A stretch of 64,000 nucleotides of DNA from assembly GCF_900465315.1 (NCBI RefSeq), contig NZ_UBIX01000014.1, one strand, 5' to 3'. The notes below the pieces were generated by a model. That model did not search any database, was not told the origin of the DNA, and was given only the letters and a program-made list of their open reading frames with translations. Position 1 is the stretch's first letter. Each line of letters starts with the position of its first letter. Source of the stretch: Asaia bogorensis_B (GTDB lineage: Bacteria > Pseudomonadota > Alphaproteobacteria > Acetobacterales > Acetobacteraceae). A program made the position numbers and the translations under genes. Shown one piece after another: positions 27,703-36,961 of the stretch.

Positions 27703-29406
27703 TTACAGGGCTGTCTCGCGCGGCATGACCTTCCTGAGCCGGTACAGGCCCAGCGTCTCGATGCTTGCCCCTGCACCCGTCGCCTCAAGCTTGAGGAAGC
27801 TGAGCGGGTTGGCTGGAAAGAGCAGTGCGGTTCCCACAGAAAGGCCACCATTGGCGAAGACCTCAAGTGTGCAGGCATCAAGCACCAGACGTATGTCGAA
27901 ATGGCGGTCATCGGCATTGAGAGGGGTCGAGAACTGCCCGGTAAAGAAAGGCTGCTTGAAACCGTTGAGATCGGCCCGGTCAATCCAGAGCTGACCGCTG
28001 AAGGCGTCAAAACCGATGGTCAGGTTCTCGCCCATATCATTGCCGAACACGATAACGAACCGACCTGTGCGCCCCTTGTCCCCCAGCGGCAGATTAGGGG
28101 GCATCTGGTCAACGGTCGCGCTCAGGACCAGTTCGAGCGCCACGCCTTGCGGGAGGGGCACCGAGGCACTGGCACCGGCGGCCAGACGCTGACAGGTGAA
28201 ACCGATGGGTGCTTCACGCAGGGTTTCGAGCCCTCTCGGGGCCTGGGCGAGGCGCAGCCAGCCGGCTGAATCATGGCGCAGTGTCATGAGCCGGGGCAGG
28301 GTCATGCAGCCGCGCCAGCTTTGTGTCGGGAGTTCCTGACAGTACTGCCAGTTGCCCAGCCAGGCGATGGAGACGGCCTGCTTGCCCGGCATGTTCTGGT
28401 AACATTGAAGGGCATAGGCATCCTTGGCGAAATCCGTCAGCCCGATCACGGTGTCATCGGGGGTGAAGCGACTGCCATCGAAGCTGCCAACGAAATACTG
28501 GGTGATGCTGCCCCCCGTCGGCCCGCCGGGATTGACCGAGATGAACAGAACCCAGCGCGATCCGCCGCCTTCAACGGAAATCTCGATCAGATTGGGGCAT
28601 TCATAATCGACGCCATACAGGCCGGACGGACCAAAATCGCTGAGATGCACCCAGTGCCGGAGGTCGATGGAGGCGTAGAATGCAATCTGATGCAGGCGTG
28701 ACTTTGCAACCACCATGACCCATTGCCGGGTGGGTTCGTGAAAGATCACCTGCGGATCACGGAACGAGTTGCTGCCGATATCAAGCACCGGATTCTGGGC
28801 GATATCGTGGAAACTCTGTCCCCCGTCCTCACTGATCGCCAGATACTGCGACTGCTTCTTGGGCGTGGCGCGGGTGTAGAGGGCAACCAGTCCACCTTGC
28901 CCCTCCTTGAACAGCCCTGAACTGTTCTGTGCGTCTAGCACGGCGCATCCGGTAAAGGCCTCGCCAGCAGGCGTTTCATTGAGCGCAATCGGCTGATCCT
29001 GCCATGACAACAGATCCTTGCTCGTCGCATGGCCCCAATGCACGTGACCGGCATAGGGGGCAAAGGGGTCATATTGATAATAGAGATGAAAAACCGACCC
29101 ATCATGAATAAGCCCGTTGGGGTCGTTCATGAAACCGCTCTCGGGTGAGAAATGGATCGTGGGGCGATAGAGGGCATCGCTTTGCGTGCGAATGACCGGA
29201 TGGGCGGTGGCCCCTGGCTGGTCGGCAGGGGAGGGATGCGAGGCGTTGGGCTCGGCCTTTCTTTCCTTGTCCGGTGCCTTGGGTGCCGCCACAGGGCCGG
29301 GCGCTGCCTGTGCCAGTGCCGTTCCCATCAGGCCACCTCCGGTCGCGACAAGCGAAGCGAGGGCCCGTCGGCGGCTCAATCCGGGGAAAACGGGACGCTC
29401 GGTCAT
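27703..29406 (-). CDS. Exported GH32 fructan/sucrose hydrolase (levanase/invertase type)
   Basis: 567 residues. A twin-arginine-type signal (LSRRRALASLVATGG, ending near ALAQA) implies periplasmic or secreted action. A Pro/Lys linker follows, then the GH32 five-blade propeller with FMNDPNG (nucleophile Asp), FRDPQVI and the acid/base YECPNLIE, and a C-terminal beta-sandwich with DACTLEVFANGG. It cleaves beta-fructosides such as sucrose, inulin or levan outside the cytosol. ATG 29406 is preferred because it lies shortly before the Tat motif; ATG 29427 is also possible. It is divergent from the xylitol-type dehydrogenase block. Confidence 0.9.
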   Translation of the reverse strand: MTERPVFPGLSRRRALASLVATGGGLMGTALAQAAPGPVAAPKAPDKERKAEPNASHPSPADQPGATAHPVIRTQSDALYRPTIHFSPESGFMNDPNGLIHDGSVFHLYYQYDPFAPYAGHVHWGHATSKDLLSWQDQPIALNETPAGEAFTGCAVLDAQNSSGLFKEGQGGLVALYTRATPKKQSQYLAISEDGGQSFHDIAQNPVLDIGSNSFRDPQVIFHEPTRQWVMVVAKSRLHQIAFYASIDLRHWVHLSDFGPSGLYGVDYECPNLIEISVEGGGSRWVLFISVNPGGPTGGSITQYFVGSFDGSRFTPDDTVIGLTDFAKDAYALQCYQNMPGKQAVSIAWLGNWQYCQELPTQSWRGCMTLPRLMTLRHDSAGWLRLAQAPRGLETLREAPIGFTCQRLAAGASASVPLPQGVALELVLSATVDQMPPNLPLGDKGRTGRFVIVFGNDMGENLTIGFDAFSGQLWIDRADLNGFKQPFFTGQFSTPLNADDRHFDIRLVLDACTLEVFANGGLSVGTALLFPANPLSFLKLEATGAGASIETLGLYRLRKVMPRETAL

Positions 29407-29716
29407 CAGAACTCTTTCTGTCGGCATTGGAGGAAGGCCGGGGCGCACCCCGATGGAAAATCAGCATAGGTCAGCGATGGCGCAGCGCCAAACCGGGTCG
29501 CTACGCAGTAGCTTGGGTCAGTGCGGTGCCTGCTCACAGAGGCTCGCGGAGGCTCGCGTTGAGACCGAAAATCACGGAGTGGTGTTCTGCTCACGCAAGA
29601 AATCATCGGATTTTGTGAAAGACAGATCTATTTCATGAGACGACGTCGTTATATCTAACAGTTCTGTCATGTTCGCGTATCGCTGGAGCATGTCGGGACC
29701 TGCAAGGAATGACGAG
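29407..29716. promoter_or_regulatory. Divergent intergenic region, GH32 / polyol dehydrogenase
   Basis: About 310 bases containing the two divergent promoters. A tandem repeat of GAGGCTCGCG (29539-29558, two exact copies) and a 10-bp palindrome ACGACGTCGT (29640-29649) are possible regulator sites, for instance for the nearby AraC protein. No gene is evident. Confidence 0.4.
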
Positions 29717-30754
29717 ATGGCACAGGCACTGGTTCTGGAAGAGCGTGGCAAACTGTCCCTGCGGGACATTGCCCTTGATGACACGCTTGGCCCTGATGAT
29801 GTGCGTATTGCCATCCATACGGTCGGGATCTGCGGGAGCGATGTGCATTACTATACGCATGGCGCCATCGGGCCATTTGTCGTACGCGAGCCTATGGTGC
29901 TCGGGCATGAGGCCTCTGGGACCATCACCGCGCTGGGCAGCCGGGTTACGGGGCTGAAAATCGGTGATCGTGTGTGCATGGAGCCGGGCATTCCTGACCC
30001 GCAATCGCGTGCCTCCCGTCTGGGGCAGTATAATATCGACCCTGCCGTGCGCTTCTGGGCAACCCCACCTGTGCATGGTTGCCTGACCGCCTCTGTCGTG
30101 CATCCGGCGGCTTACACCTACAAACTGCCTGATCGTGTGAGCTTTGCTGAAGGGGCGATGGTCGAGCCGCTGGCGGTCGGGGTTCATGCCTGCGTCAAGG
30201 CCCGCCTGCAGCCCGGCGACGTCTGTCTGGTTACAGGGGCAGGGCCGATCGGGATCATGACAGCGCTTGCGGCGCTGGCCTCCGGGGCAAGCCAGGTTTT
30301 CATCAGCGATTTCTCGGCCCCCAAACTCGCTATCGCCGGGGCTTATCCCAATATCACGCCGATCAATCTGGCAGAAGGGAAAGCGGCAGAGCGCATTGCC
30401 TTGCATTGTGGCGAGGGCTGGGGGGTTGATGTCACGTTCGAAGCGAGCGGTTTCGAAAGCGCCTATGACGATGCGATAGCCTGCACGCGCCCCGGTGGCC
30501 GTCTCGTTCTGGTCGGCATGCCGCCGCGCAAGGTCGCTTTCGATATCGTGGCGGCCCAGGCGAAGGAGCTGAGCATGGAGACGATTTTTCGTTACGCCCA
30601 TGTCTATGATCGCGCGATTGCCCTGATTGCCTCGGGCAGTATCGACCTCAAGCCGCTTGTCTCCGGTACTTATCCCTTCGGTGACGCCATCGCCGCCTTT
30701 GAGCGTGCGGCAGAGGGGCGCGCCGAGGATGTCAAATTGCAGATCACGCTCTGA
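29717..30754 (+). CDS. Zinc-dependent polyol dehydrogenase (xylitol/sorbitol dehydrogenase type)
   Basis: Medium-chain dehydrogenase/reductase of 345 residues oxidising a polyol to a ketose with NAD+. The catalytic zinc ligands are in VGICGSDVHYY (Cys), GHEASG (His-Glu) and VEPLAVGVHA (Glu). The cofactor loop is VTGAGPIGIMTALAA, and FISDFS suggests NAD+ rather than NADP+. The structural-zinc Cys cluster is replaced by PGIPDPQSRASRLGQYNI, as in bacterial xylitol dehydrogenases, so only one zinc is expected. Shine-Dalgarno AAGGA lies eight bases before ATG 29717. Followed by an AraC regulator and an SDR on the same strand; this looks like a pentitol/hexitol catabolic unit. Confidence 0.9.
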   Translation: MAQALVLEERGKLSLRDIALDDTLGPDDVRIAIHTVGICGSDVHYYTHGAIGPFVVREPMVLGHEASGTITALGSRVTGLKIGDRVCMEPGIPDPQSRASRLGQYNIDPAVRFWATPPVHGCLTASVVHPAAYTYKLPDRVSFAEGAMVEPLAVGVHACVKARLQPGDVCLVTGAGPIGIMTALAALASGASQVFISDFSAPKLAIAGAYPNITPINLAEGKAAERIALHCGEGWGVDVTFEASGFESAYDDAIACTRPGGRLVLVGMPPRKVAFDIVAAQAKELSMETIFRYAHVYDRAIALIASGSIDLKPLVSGTYPFGDAIAAFERAAEGRAEDVKLQITL

Positions 30755-30787
30755 CGCGCCGCCATTTCCCCTGAGCGAGACAACAAC

Positions 30788-31861
30788 GTGCTGTCTTCTG
30801 CGCATAATCCGAGAGTACCGAAACGACCATCGGGTGGGGTTGGGCGTGGGGCCGTCAATCCGGCCGTGCTCGAACTGATCCCGGAGCGGAAATCGTTCAG
30901 TTTCCGCTGGCATCAGCACGATTATCCGGCGGCGATTGCCCGCTGGAACCATCACCCGGAATATGAGCTCCATCTGATCACGTGCGGGACCGGCAGGGCA
31001 ATGATCGGTGATCATATCGGCCCCTTCCAAGCCGGTCAGCTGGTGCTTGTCGGCCCCGATCTGCCTCATGCGTGGTTCAGCCCGCTTGCAGAGGGGGAGG
31101 TGCTGAAAGGCCGTGATGTGGTGCTTCAGTTCAGCCAGAGCTGGATAGAAGGGCTGATCGCTCTCTGCCCTGAACTTGCAGGCCTGACACGTCTGCTGGT
31201 TGATGCCCGCTACGGCGTTGAGTTTACGGGCGCGCAGGCCCTCGCCAACGGTCTGGCGCTCAGAAATCTTGGTAGCCCAGTTGGGGAATCCATGGGCGAG
31301 CAGCCTTGCACGCCGGATGGTTCGACCGATGACACGATGGAGCGTGCTGCCGCTGATCGCGGTGTGCGTCTGGCTAATTGCATCGCCCTGATGGCGCGTC
31401 TTGCGGCTTCCCCCTGGAGGCGCCTTTCCGGCAATTGCCAGAAAATGCAGGGTTCCCTCGCACAGGGGGGCTCGGGCACCGTCAGGATCAACCAGCTGGT
31501 TCGTGCGCTTTTATCTGCCGATCCGGCAACGCTCCGTCATGAGGATATTGCCGCCTCTTTAGGCATGACGGCATCAGGGTTCTCGCGCCAGTTTCGCGCG
31601 GTCACCGGTGAGACATTCATAAGTTTTGTGCAGCGTTTGCGCATCGATCATGCCTGCCATCTTCTGAGCACCACGCATGATGCCATTACGGTGGTCTGTC
31701 TCAAGGCCGGTTTTGGCAATCTCTCAAATTTCAACCGGGTTTTCCTGAGCTTGCGTGGCTGCACACCGCGACAGTTCCGGCACCACTCGCACCAGATTAC
31801 CGCCCCCTGTTTTCCCGGGTGCCACAAGGCGCCTCTTCCCGAAGGATCGACCCTGTCATGA
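30788..31861 (+). CDS. AraC-family transcriptional regulator
   Basis: 357 residues. The N-terminal cupin-like sensor has HQHDYPAAIARWNHHPEYELHLI and GPFQAGQLVLVGPDLPHAWF; the C-terminal double helix-turn-helix has HEDIAASLGMTASGFSRQFRAVTGETF and the second helix region CLKAGFGNLSNFNRVFLSLRGCTPRQFR. GTG start. A stretch of about 60 residues between sensor and DNA-binding domains (about 160-220) is polar and atypical. It lies 33 bases after the polyol dehydrogenase, and its stop overlaps the SDR start (ATGA), so it probably responds to the polyol and controls this unit. Confidence 0.9.
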   Translation: MLSSAHNPRVPKRPSGGVGRGAVNPAVLELIPERKSFSFRWHQHDYPAAIARWNHHPEYELHLITCGTGRAMIGDHIGPFQAGQLVLVGPDLPHAWFSPLAEGEVLKGRDVVLQFSQSWIEGLIALCPELAGLTRLLVDARYGVEFTGAQALANGLALRNLGSPVGESMGEQPCTPDGSTDDTMERAAADRGVRLANCIALMARLAASPWRRLSGNCQKMQGSLAQGGSGTVRINQLVRALLSADPATLRHEDIAASLGMTASGFSRQFRAVTGETFISFVQRLRIDHACHLLSTTHDAITVVCLKAGFGNLSNFNRVFLSLRGCTPRQFRHHSHQITAPCFPGCHKAPLPEGSTLS

Positions 31862-32628
31862 ACGCTCTCTCGAACCGCTTTTCGCTTGAAGGAAAGATCG
31901 CCGTCGTGACCGGCGCCTCACGCGGCCTGGGGGTCACGATCTGTGAGACCCTGAGCGCAGCTGGCGCCGATATCGTGGCTGTGGCGCGTGACGAGGCCCT
32001 GCTGGAAGAAACACGAACCCGCGTTACGGCGAATGGACGTGAATGTCTGGCTCTGGCCGCAGACCTTCTGGATGCCGTGGCCGCCGAGGCGGTAACGGCC
32101 CGGATCAAATCGACGCTGGGTGACGCGACGATCCTGGTCAATAACGCGGGCATGAGCATCCCGCGCTCGCTGACCGAGCAGAGCGTTGAGGAATGGGATT
32201 CCATTCTGAACCTCAACCTGCGTGCACCCTGGCTTATGGCCCGTGCGTTGGCACCTGGCATGATTGCCGCCAAGGCAGGCAAGATCATCAATATCAGCTC
32301 GATGGCCAGCGGTGTGGCGCTCGTCGATCATGGTCCCTATGTCGCGTCGAAAGCCGGGTTGAACGGCCTGACCAAGGTGATGACCGCTGAATGGGCCCAG
32401 CATAACATCCAGGCCAATGCGGTCTGTCCTACCGTGGTCTGGACACCCATGGGCGAGCGCGTATGGGGGGAGGGGGACAAGCTCCAGCGTTTCCTGGAAA
32501 AAATTCCCGCAGGCCGCGTGGCCACGCCGCAGGAAGTGGCCGATCTGGTGCTTTATCTTGCTGCGCCCGCCTCAGGCATGATCAACGGGCAGGAGATCTT
32601 TGTCGATGGCGGTTATACCGCGCTGTAA
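31858..32628 (+). CDS. Short-chain dehydrogenase/reductase (polyol or keto-acid type)
   Basis: 256-residue classical SDR: VTGASRGLGVTI cofactor loop, NNAGMSIP, catalytic Ser in IINISSMASG and the Tyr-x3-Lys in GPYVASKAG, ending IFVDGGYTAL. This resembles gluconate 5-dehydrogenase and polyol/ketose SDRs. ATG 31858 overlaps the AraC stop by 4 bases. By position it acts in the same polyol pathway as the zinc dehydrogenase, perhaps on a second substrate or the reverse reduction. Substrate not readable. Confidence 0.88.
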   Translation: MNALSNRFSLEGKIAVVTGASRGLGVTICETLSAAGADIVAVARDEALLEETRTRVTANGRECLALAADLLDAVAAEAVTARIKSTLGDATILVNNAGMSIPRSLTEQSVEEWDSILNLNLRAPWLMARALAPGMIAAKAGKIINISSMASGVALVDHGPYVASKAGLNGLTKVMTAEWAQHNIQANAVCPTVVWTPMGERVWGEGDKLQRFLEKIPAGRVATPQEVADLVLYLAAPASGMINGQEIFVDGGYTAL

Positions 32629-32649
32629 GGGGTGTCACGGGGCCCGTTA

Positions 32650-33927
32650 TCACCCCCATGGGAGAAACGGGTCCGGCATATCGGCATAAAGACCGGGATC
32701 GAAAGCGCCGGTATCGGGCGGTGTGATCAGGCACGCGTCAAGCGCCTGACGCAAGGCGGCCTCGTTCAGGTTGGCACCGATAAAAACGAGCTCCTGCCTG
32801 CGGTCACCATAGCAGTGGTCCCATAGCGCATCGAGTGTTTGCCGCCATTCGGGGTCGGTCGGCCAGTCTGCCGCAGGGATACTTGCCCACCAGCGCCCGG
32901 CGGCCTGGTTGCGCGCCAGCGAGCCGGCAATACTCAGCTCTCCCACCCAGTCGGGGCGGGTCGCCAGCCAGAAATACCCCTTGGCGCGCACAAGCCCCGG
33001 CCAGGAGCGGGCGATCAGTGAAGCGAAGGCTTCCGGCTCGAAGGGTTGTCGGGCGCGATAGACGAAGCTGGTCACGCCATAGGCCTCAGTCTCCGGCGCA
33101 TGCATGTGCGGGTGGTAGAGTTCCTGAAACCAGCGGGCATGGCGATGGGCCCGCTCGAAATCGAAAAGGCCGGTATCAAGCACCTTCCGCGAGGCAAGAC
33201 GGCTTTCCGAGGTTTCGATCACCCGGGCCTCGCTATTGAGGGCGTTGATGATGGAGCGTGCGACCCGGCGCTGTGCCTCGCTTGCCGTATCGATCTTGTT
33301 GAGCACAATGACGTCGGCAAATTCGATCTGCTCCGTCAGGAGATCGACAAGGCTGCGATGGTCATCCTCGCCAGCGCTCTCACCCCGCTCATGCAGGAAA
33401 TCGGTGGAGGAGTAGTCATTGAGCAGATTGACCGCATCGACCACCGTCACCATCGTATCCAGCCGCGCCACGTCGCTCAGACTATGCCCTGCCTCGTCAC
33501 GAAACTCGAATGTGGCCGCAATGGGCATAGGCTCTGCAATACCTGTTGACTCAATCAGCAGGTAGTCAAAGCGATCAAGAGCGGCAATGCGGCTGATTTC
33601 CGTCAGAAGGTCGTCGCGAAGCGTGCAGCAGATGCAGCCATTGGTCATCTCAACGAGGTTTTCCTCTGCACGTGTCAGATCGGCATGGCCCGCGCGAATG
33701 AGTGCGGAATCGATATTCACCTCACTCATGTCATTGACGATCACCGCTATCCGCAAGCCTTCGCGGTTATGCAGCAGATGGTTCATCAGCGTGGTTTTCC
33801 CTGCGCCGAGATATCCTGAGAGTATGGTCACCGGCAGGCGCGTGTCACGGTCTCCCTTATTGGTCGCGAGGGTTTCGGCGGTCTCGGCGGAAAGATGAGC
33901 GGGGGAAAGGCGGGATGAATCGGGCAT
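32650..33927 (-). CDS. COG0523/CobW-family GTPase, zinc metallochaperone type
   Basis: G3E-family GTPase of 425 residues: P-loop SGYLGAGKTTLMNHLL, metal-binding CxCC (GCICCTLRDDLL), ESTGIAEP, guanine-specificity NKID and a C-terminal CobW_C domain (FVYRARQPFEPEAFASLI). Members under Zur control (ZigA/YeiR-like) deliver zinc to client enzymes during zinc limitation. The gene diverges from a DUF1826 gene across a perfect 18-bp Zur-like palindrome, which strongly favours the zinc role over cobalt/B12 or nitrile hydratase. Confidence 0.92.
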   Translation of the reverse strand: MPDSSRLSPAHLSAETAETLATNKGDRDTRLPVTILSGYLGAGKTTLMNHLLHNREGLRIAVIVNDMSEVNIDSALIRAGHADLTRAEENLVEMTNGCICCTLRDDLLTEISRIAALDRFDYLLIESTGIAEPMPIAATFEFRDEAGHSLSDVARLDTMVTVVDAVNLLNDYSSTDFLHERGESAGEDDHRSLVDLLTEQIEFADVIVLNKIDTASEAQRRVARSIINALNSEARVIETSESRLASRKVLDTGLFDFERAHRHARWFQELYHPHMHAPETEAYGVTSFVYRARQPFEPEAFASLIARSWPGLVRAKGYFWLATRPDWVGELSIAGSLARNQAAGRWWASIPAADWPTDPEWRQTLDALWDHCYGDRRQELVFIGANLNEAALRQALDACLITPPDTGAFDPGLYADMPDPFLPWG

Positions 33928-33978
33928 GAGGCGCTCGGGGCAAGGGAACGGGGAAGGATTGAAATCTTTGATAGGGAT

Positions 33979-33996
33979 GTTATGTTATAACATAAC
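33979..33996. promoter_or_regulatory. Zur box (perfect 18-bp palindrome)
   Basis: GTTATGTTATAACATAAC is a perfect inverted repeat matching the GTTATNNTATAAC-type sites of alphaproteobacterial and gammaproteobacterial Zur. It lies between the divergent CobW-family GTPase (ATG at 33927) and DUF1826 gene (ATG at 34015), 18 bases before the latter. Zinc-replete Zur would repress both genes. Confidence 0.85.
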
Positions 33997-34014
33997 TTAT
34001 TCTGAGGGCCACCC

Positions 34015-34710
34015 ATGATTGCTTCCTGCCCGATGCGACGTATCCTCGCCTTCCGTAAAAGCCCGCTGGCGGTCGCACTTCCTTCCGGCGACCTGACGAC
34101 GCTGCCACTGGGCTTGCACGCAGAGGTGCGCGACGCGGCCTATCGCTACTTGGCAACCCGCCCTGCTGTGATTGTGCTGCGCGGTACGTTTGATGAACTG
34201 GGGGCGAAGCTGGCCGATGCCATGCAGGGCACGTTCGACGCCTTGCGCGAGGATATCATGTCGCTTGTGTCGCTCTACGCCGATATGACGGGGCACTCTG
34301 TCATGCGGGTCAGGCTTGAGCGGATCGTGACGGATAGCTGCCGCAAATTCCATGTCGATCACCTCGCCTTGCGACTGTTGCGCAGCTATGTCGGGCCAGG
34401 CGTGCAATGGACACGCGATGACGGCGCCCATATCGAGGATACCCCGCCCGGGGCGGTTGTCTTTCTGGCAGGGACGGCCCATCCCGACTGGTCCGATCAA
34501 TGCACGGTGCGACATCGGTCTCCACCTATGACAGCGGCACAGCTTCAGGTCGGGGGGAGGCTGCTGCTGACGATTGACGAGACCGCGCTGGGGCATGACG
34601 GTCTGATCGATGCCTGCTGCGAAGAGGACCATGACACAGTTGATCGCGACCTGCCCCCGCAGGACGGGTACGCGCCGGACGATGATGCGGGGTTGCATGT
34701 TCGCCATTGA
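34015..34710 (+). CDS. DUF1826 domain protein, zinc-regulon associated
   Basis: 231 residues. The central conserved block CRKFHVDHLALRLLRSYVGPGVQW (about 118-140) holds the invariant Cys, His and Asp of DUF1826, followed by HRSPPM and LLLTID. The family has no established activity but is repeatedly found beside Zur-regulated CobW GTPases, as here. A purine-rich TGAGGG is the ribosome binding site. The C-terminal 35 residues (Asp-rich EEDHDTVDRD) run over the beginning of the next frame, so the two genes are translationally linked. Confidence 0.82.
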   Translation: MIASCPMRRILAFRKSPLAVALPSGDLTTLPLGLHAEVRDAAYRYLATRPAVIVLRGTFDELGAKLADAMQGTFDALREDIMSLVSLYADMTGHSVMRVRLERIVTDSCRKFHVDHLALRLLRSYVGPGVQWTRDDGAHIEDTPPGAVVFLAGTAHPDWSDQCTVRHRSPPMTAAQLQVGGRLLLTIDETALGHDGLIDACCEEDHDTVDRDLPPQDGYAPDDDAGLHVRH

Positions 34711-35290
34711 GAGCTGGCCCGACGGGCAGGATATGCTGCACGGGATGGCTTCCCTGTCAGGCCAGGTTCCCCATGTCCGCGCCGGTAATCTGGAGGACAC
34801 ACTGGCAAGCCTGACCCGTCAGGATCTCGATATGGTCATCTGGACGCGCCAACCTCCACAGAGCTGGGTGGAGGCCATGAGAGAGGCCTTGCCGCCTCTG
34901 GAGCCGCTCTCGCTTTCAGGAACGGTCGAACAGGTGATGCAGGCGGCTCAGGCTCTTGTTTCGGAGGAAGGATATCCGGAATTCCTGGCAGAGGACCTTG
35001 CCCATTGTGCGTCGCTTGCCGCGGCCCTCTCGGGATCGAACCGGATCAGTCTGGTTCTCACCACGGGCGTGGCCGGGGGGCAGCCTGAGCCGGGAGGGCG
35101 TCTGTCGCTGTTCTGCGCCTATGGTCATGATGAAGCCGGCTGGAATTCGGGCGAGCCTTTCACAGGTCCGCGCCTCACCCGGTTCGCGCCGTTCAGCCTG
35201 GCTTTCATGCCAGTTCGGGATGAAAGTCGGGTGAGGATCGATCTGGACAAGGCCTCGCTCGGCGTCGTGCTGTTCCTGCGTGCCGACTGA
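34697..35290 (+). CDS. Unknown protein, possible degenerate DUF1826 paralogue
   Basis: 197 residues from ATG 34697, which overlaps the end of the DUF1826 gene; an upstream start (34610) is possible. It is not matched to a named family with confidence. The N-terminus DLDMVIWTRQPPQSW resembles the beginning of DUF1826 proteins. The block LAEDLAHCASLAAALSGSNRISLVL runs parallel to LREDIMSLVSLYADMTGHSVMRVRL in the upstream gene, but the metal-like Cys/His/Asp cluster is missing, replaced by PEPGGRLSLFCAYG. Being second in a Zur-controlled pair, it may be a partner subunit. The relationship is inferred by eye. Confidence 0.6.
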   Translation: MFAIESWPDGQDMLHGMASLSGQVPHVRAGNLEDTLASLTRQDLDMVIWTRQPPQSWVEAMREALPPLEPLSLSGTVEQVMQAAQALVSEEGYPEFLAEDLAHCASLAAALSGSNRISLVLTTGVAGGQPEPGGRLSLFCAYGHDEAGWNSGEPFTGPRLTRFAPFSLAFMPVRDESRVRIDLDKASLGVVLFLRAD

Positions 35291-35311
35291 GAGCCCTGCG
35301 TCAGGGGGTGA

Positions 35312-36961
35312 TCAGAGCGAGATTTTTCCCTGACGATGCAGTGTCTGGATGCGGTCGGCGGTGCGCAGGGCAATGGCGGTGATGGTCAATGAGGGATTGA
35401 CGCCCCCTGTGGTCGGGAAAATCGACCCGTCGCAGATCCACAGATTGGGGACATCCCAGCTGCGACAATCGGCATCGACCACCGATGTTTCTGCCGAAAA
35501 CCCCATCCGCGCCGTTCCTGCCAGATGGTTGGTATCGTTTTCCTGACGCCAGATATCCTGTGCGCCGATGAGTTCGAGTGAGCGCTGCATTTCGCCCAGA
35601 GCGTGCTGGATCATGACCTTGTCGTTATCCTGCCAGCCATAGGTGATACGTGTGATGGGCAGGCCATACTGGTCTTTCTCATCAGCCAGCGTCACGCGGT
35701 TATTCATGCTGGGGAGCATTTCCCCCACCATCTTGAGGCCGACCTGATGGTTGTAATCCATCATTTTCTGGCGCAGCGCCTCACCCCACAACCCGCGCGA
35801 TGAGGACACGGCAGAGGACCATTCCAGCGGCAGGGGACCCTGAGCCATCCAGCAATACCCGCCAAAGAAATCTTTCTTGTCCTCATAGTTCCAGTGCTCG
35901 GTGATGGTGAGAGAGGGTGGCCCCTTGTTCCAGCGCACCGTCTCTTTCATCTTGCCATAAACAGCCTGATTGGACTGCACCATGAGGTTGCGCCCCACAT
36001 AGCCCGACCGATTGCCGAGCCCTTGCGGAAAGCGGTCGGTGGCCGAGTTGAGTAATAGCCGTGGTGTCTCGATGGCATAACCGGCAACGATGACCTGTTT
36101 CGCCTTCTGGAAATGCCACTTCCCTTCGCGATGATAATGCACACCGGTCGCGACACCCTGCGCGTTGGTCTCTATGCGTCCCACCATGGCAAGATCGCGT
36201 ATCTCGGCACCGGCCTCCAGGGCACGGGGAATATAGGTCACAAGCTGGCTCTGTTTGGCGTTGGTCGAGCACCCGACACGACAGAAGCCACGATAGACGC
36301 AGGAGGGGGAGTCGCCGCGCGGTGCCGAAACCGTGGCAAGAGGCGTTTCAGACCATTGATATCCCATTGCCTCGGCACCACGCGCCAGCCACTCTGCCGC
36401 GCCGCCAATTTCATGCGCACGATAGGGATAGCGTGGCCGTTTTGGCCCCCAGGGATAGGAAATCGGCCCGGCAATGGCGAGGTCGCGTTCAGCCTTGTCG
36501 TAATACGACCACATCTCGCGCCAATCGAGCGGCCAGTCGACCGCATAGCCCAGCTTGGTGCGCGACTGGAACCATTCGGGCCTGAATCGTAATGAAACCA
36601 TAGCGAAATGGACTGTCGAGCCGCCGACAGCCTTGCCGCTGTTATTGCTGCCCATCTTGATCGGGTTTGCCCCGTCGATCAGCCGTTCATCGGTCCAGTA
36701 AAGCTGGCTCTGACTGGTCTCGTCAGAGGCAAAATCCTCAAGCGGCCTGAAATACGCACCCGCATCGAACCCGATGACCGAATAACCCATCTCAGCCAGA
36801 CGGGCGATGAGGGGGCCGCCACCCGCCCCGGTGCCAATCACCACGAAATCCACCGGCTCATTCTGCGCATATTCGCGCATGGGCACCCATTCGCCCTTGC
36901 GAAAGACATCCGGTGCGCGGCCATTGATGGCGCGCGGTGTGAGCAAGGGATTATCGGACAT
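35312..36961 (-). CDS. GMC-family FAD oxidoreductase (gluconate 2-dehydrogenase large-subunit type)
   Basis: 549 residues from ATG 36961, which overlaps the upstream stop by 11 bases. FAD-binding FVVIGTGAGGGPLIARLAEMGYSVIGFDAG lies near residue 30. SGKAVGGSTVHFAM is the GMC signature 1 region; FCRVGCSTNAKQS and the C-terminal SIFPTTGGVNPSLTITAIALRTADR carry the active-site His/Asn region. Such enzymes oxidise sugars, sugar acids or polyols and pass electrons to the respiratory chain when paired with a subunit 3 and a cytochrome. The small subunit is encoded just upstream but no cytochrome c gene is present. No signal peptide is visible. Confidence 0.88.
   Translation of the reverse strand: MSDNPLLTPRAINGRAPDVFRKGEWVPMREYAQNEPVDFVVIGTGAGGGPLIARLAEMGYSVIGFDAGAYFRPLEDFASDETSQSQLYWTDERLIDGANPIKMGSNNSGKAVGGSTVHFAMVSLRFRPEWFQSRTKLGYAVDWPLDWREMWSYYDKAERDLAIAGPISYPWGPKRPRYPYRAHEIGGAAEWLARGAEAMGYQWSETPLATVSAPRGDSPSCVYRGFCRVGCSTNAKQSQLVTYIPRALEAGAEIRDLAMVGRIETNAQGVATGVHYHREGKWHFQKAKQVIVAGYAIETPRLLLNSATDRFPQGLGNRSGYVGRNLMVQSNQAVYGKMKETVRWNKGPPSLTITEHWNYEDKKDFFGGYCWMAQGPLPLEWSSAVSSSRGLWGEALRQKMMDYNHQVGLKMVGEMLPSMNNRVTLADEKDQYGLPITRITYGWQDNDKVMIQHALGEMQRSLELIGAQDIWRQENDTNHLAGTARMGFSAETSVVDADCRSWDVPNLWICDGSIFPTTGGVNPSLTITAIALRTADRIQTLHRQGKISL

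Noticed and set aside
29633..31069. Minus-strand open frame of 478 codons
   Set aside because: It covers the polyol dehydrogenase and the AraC gene, both with strong motifs. The antisense translation has no recognisable domain and no ribosome binding site.
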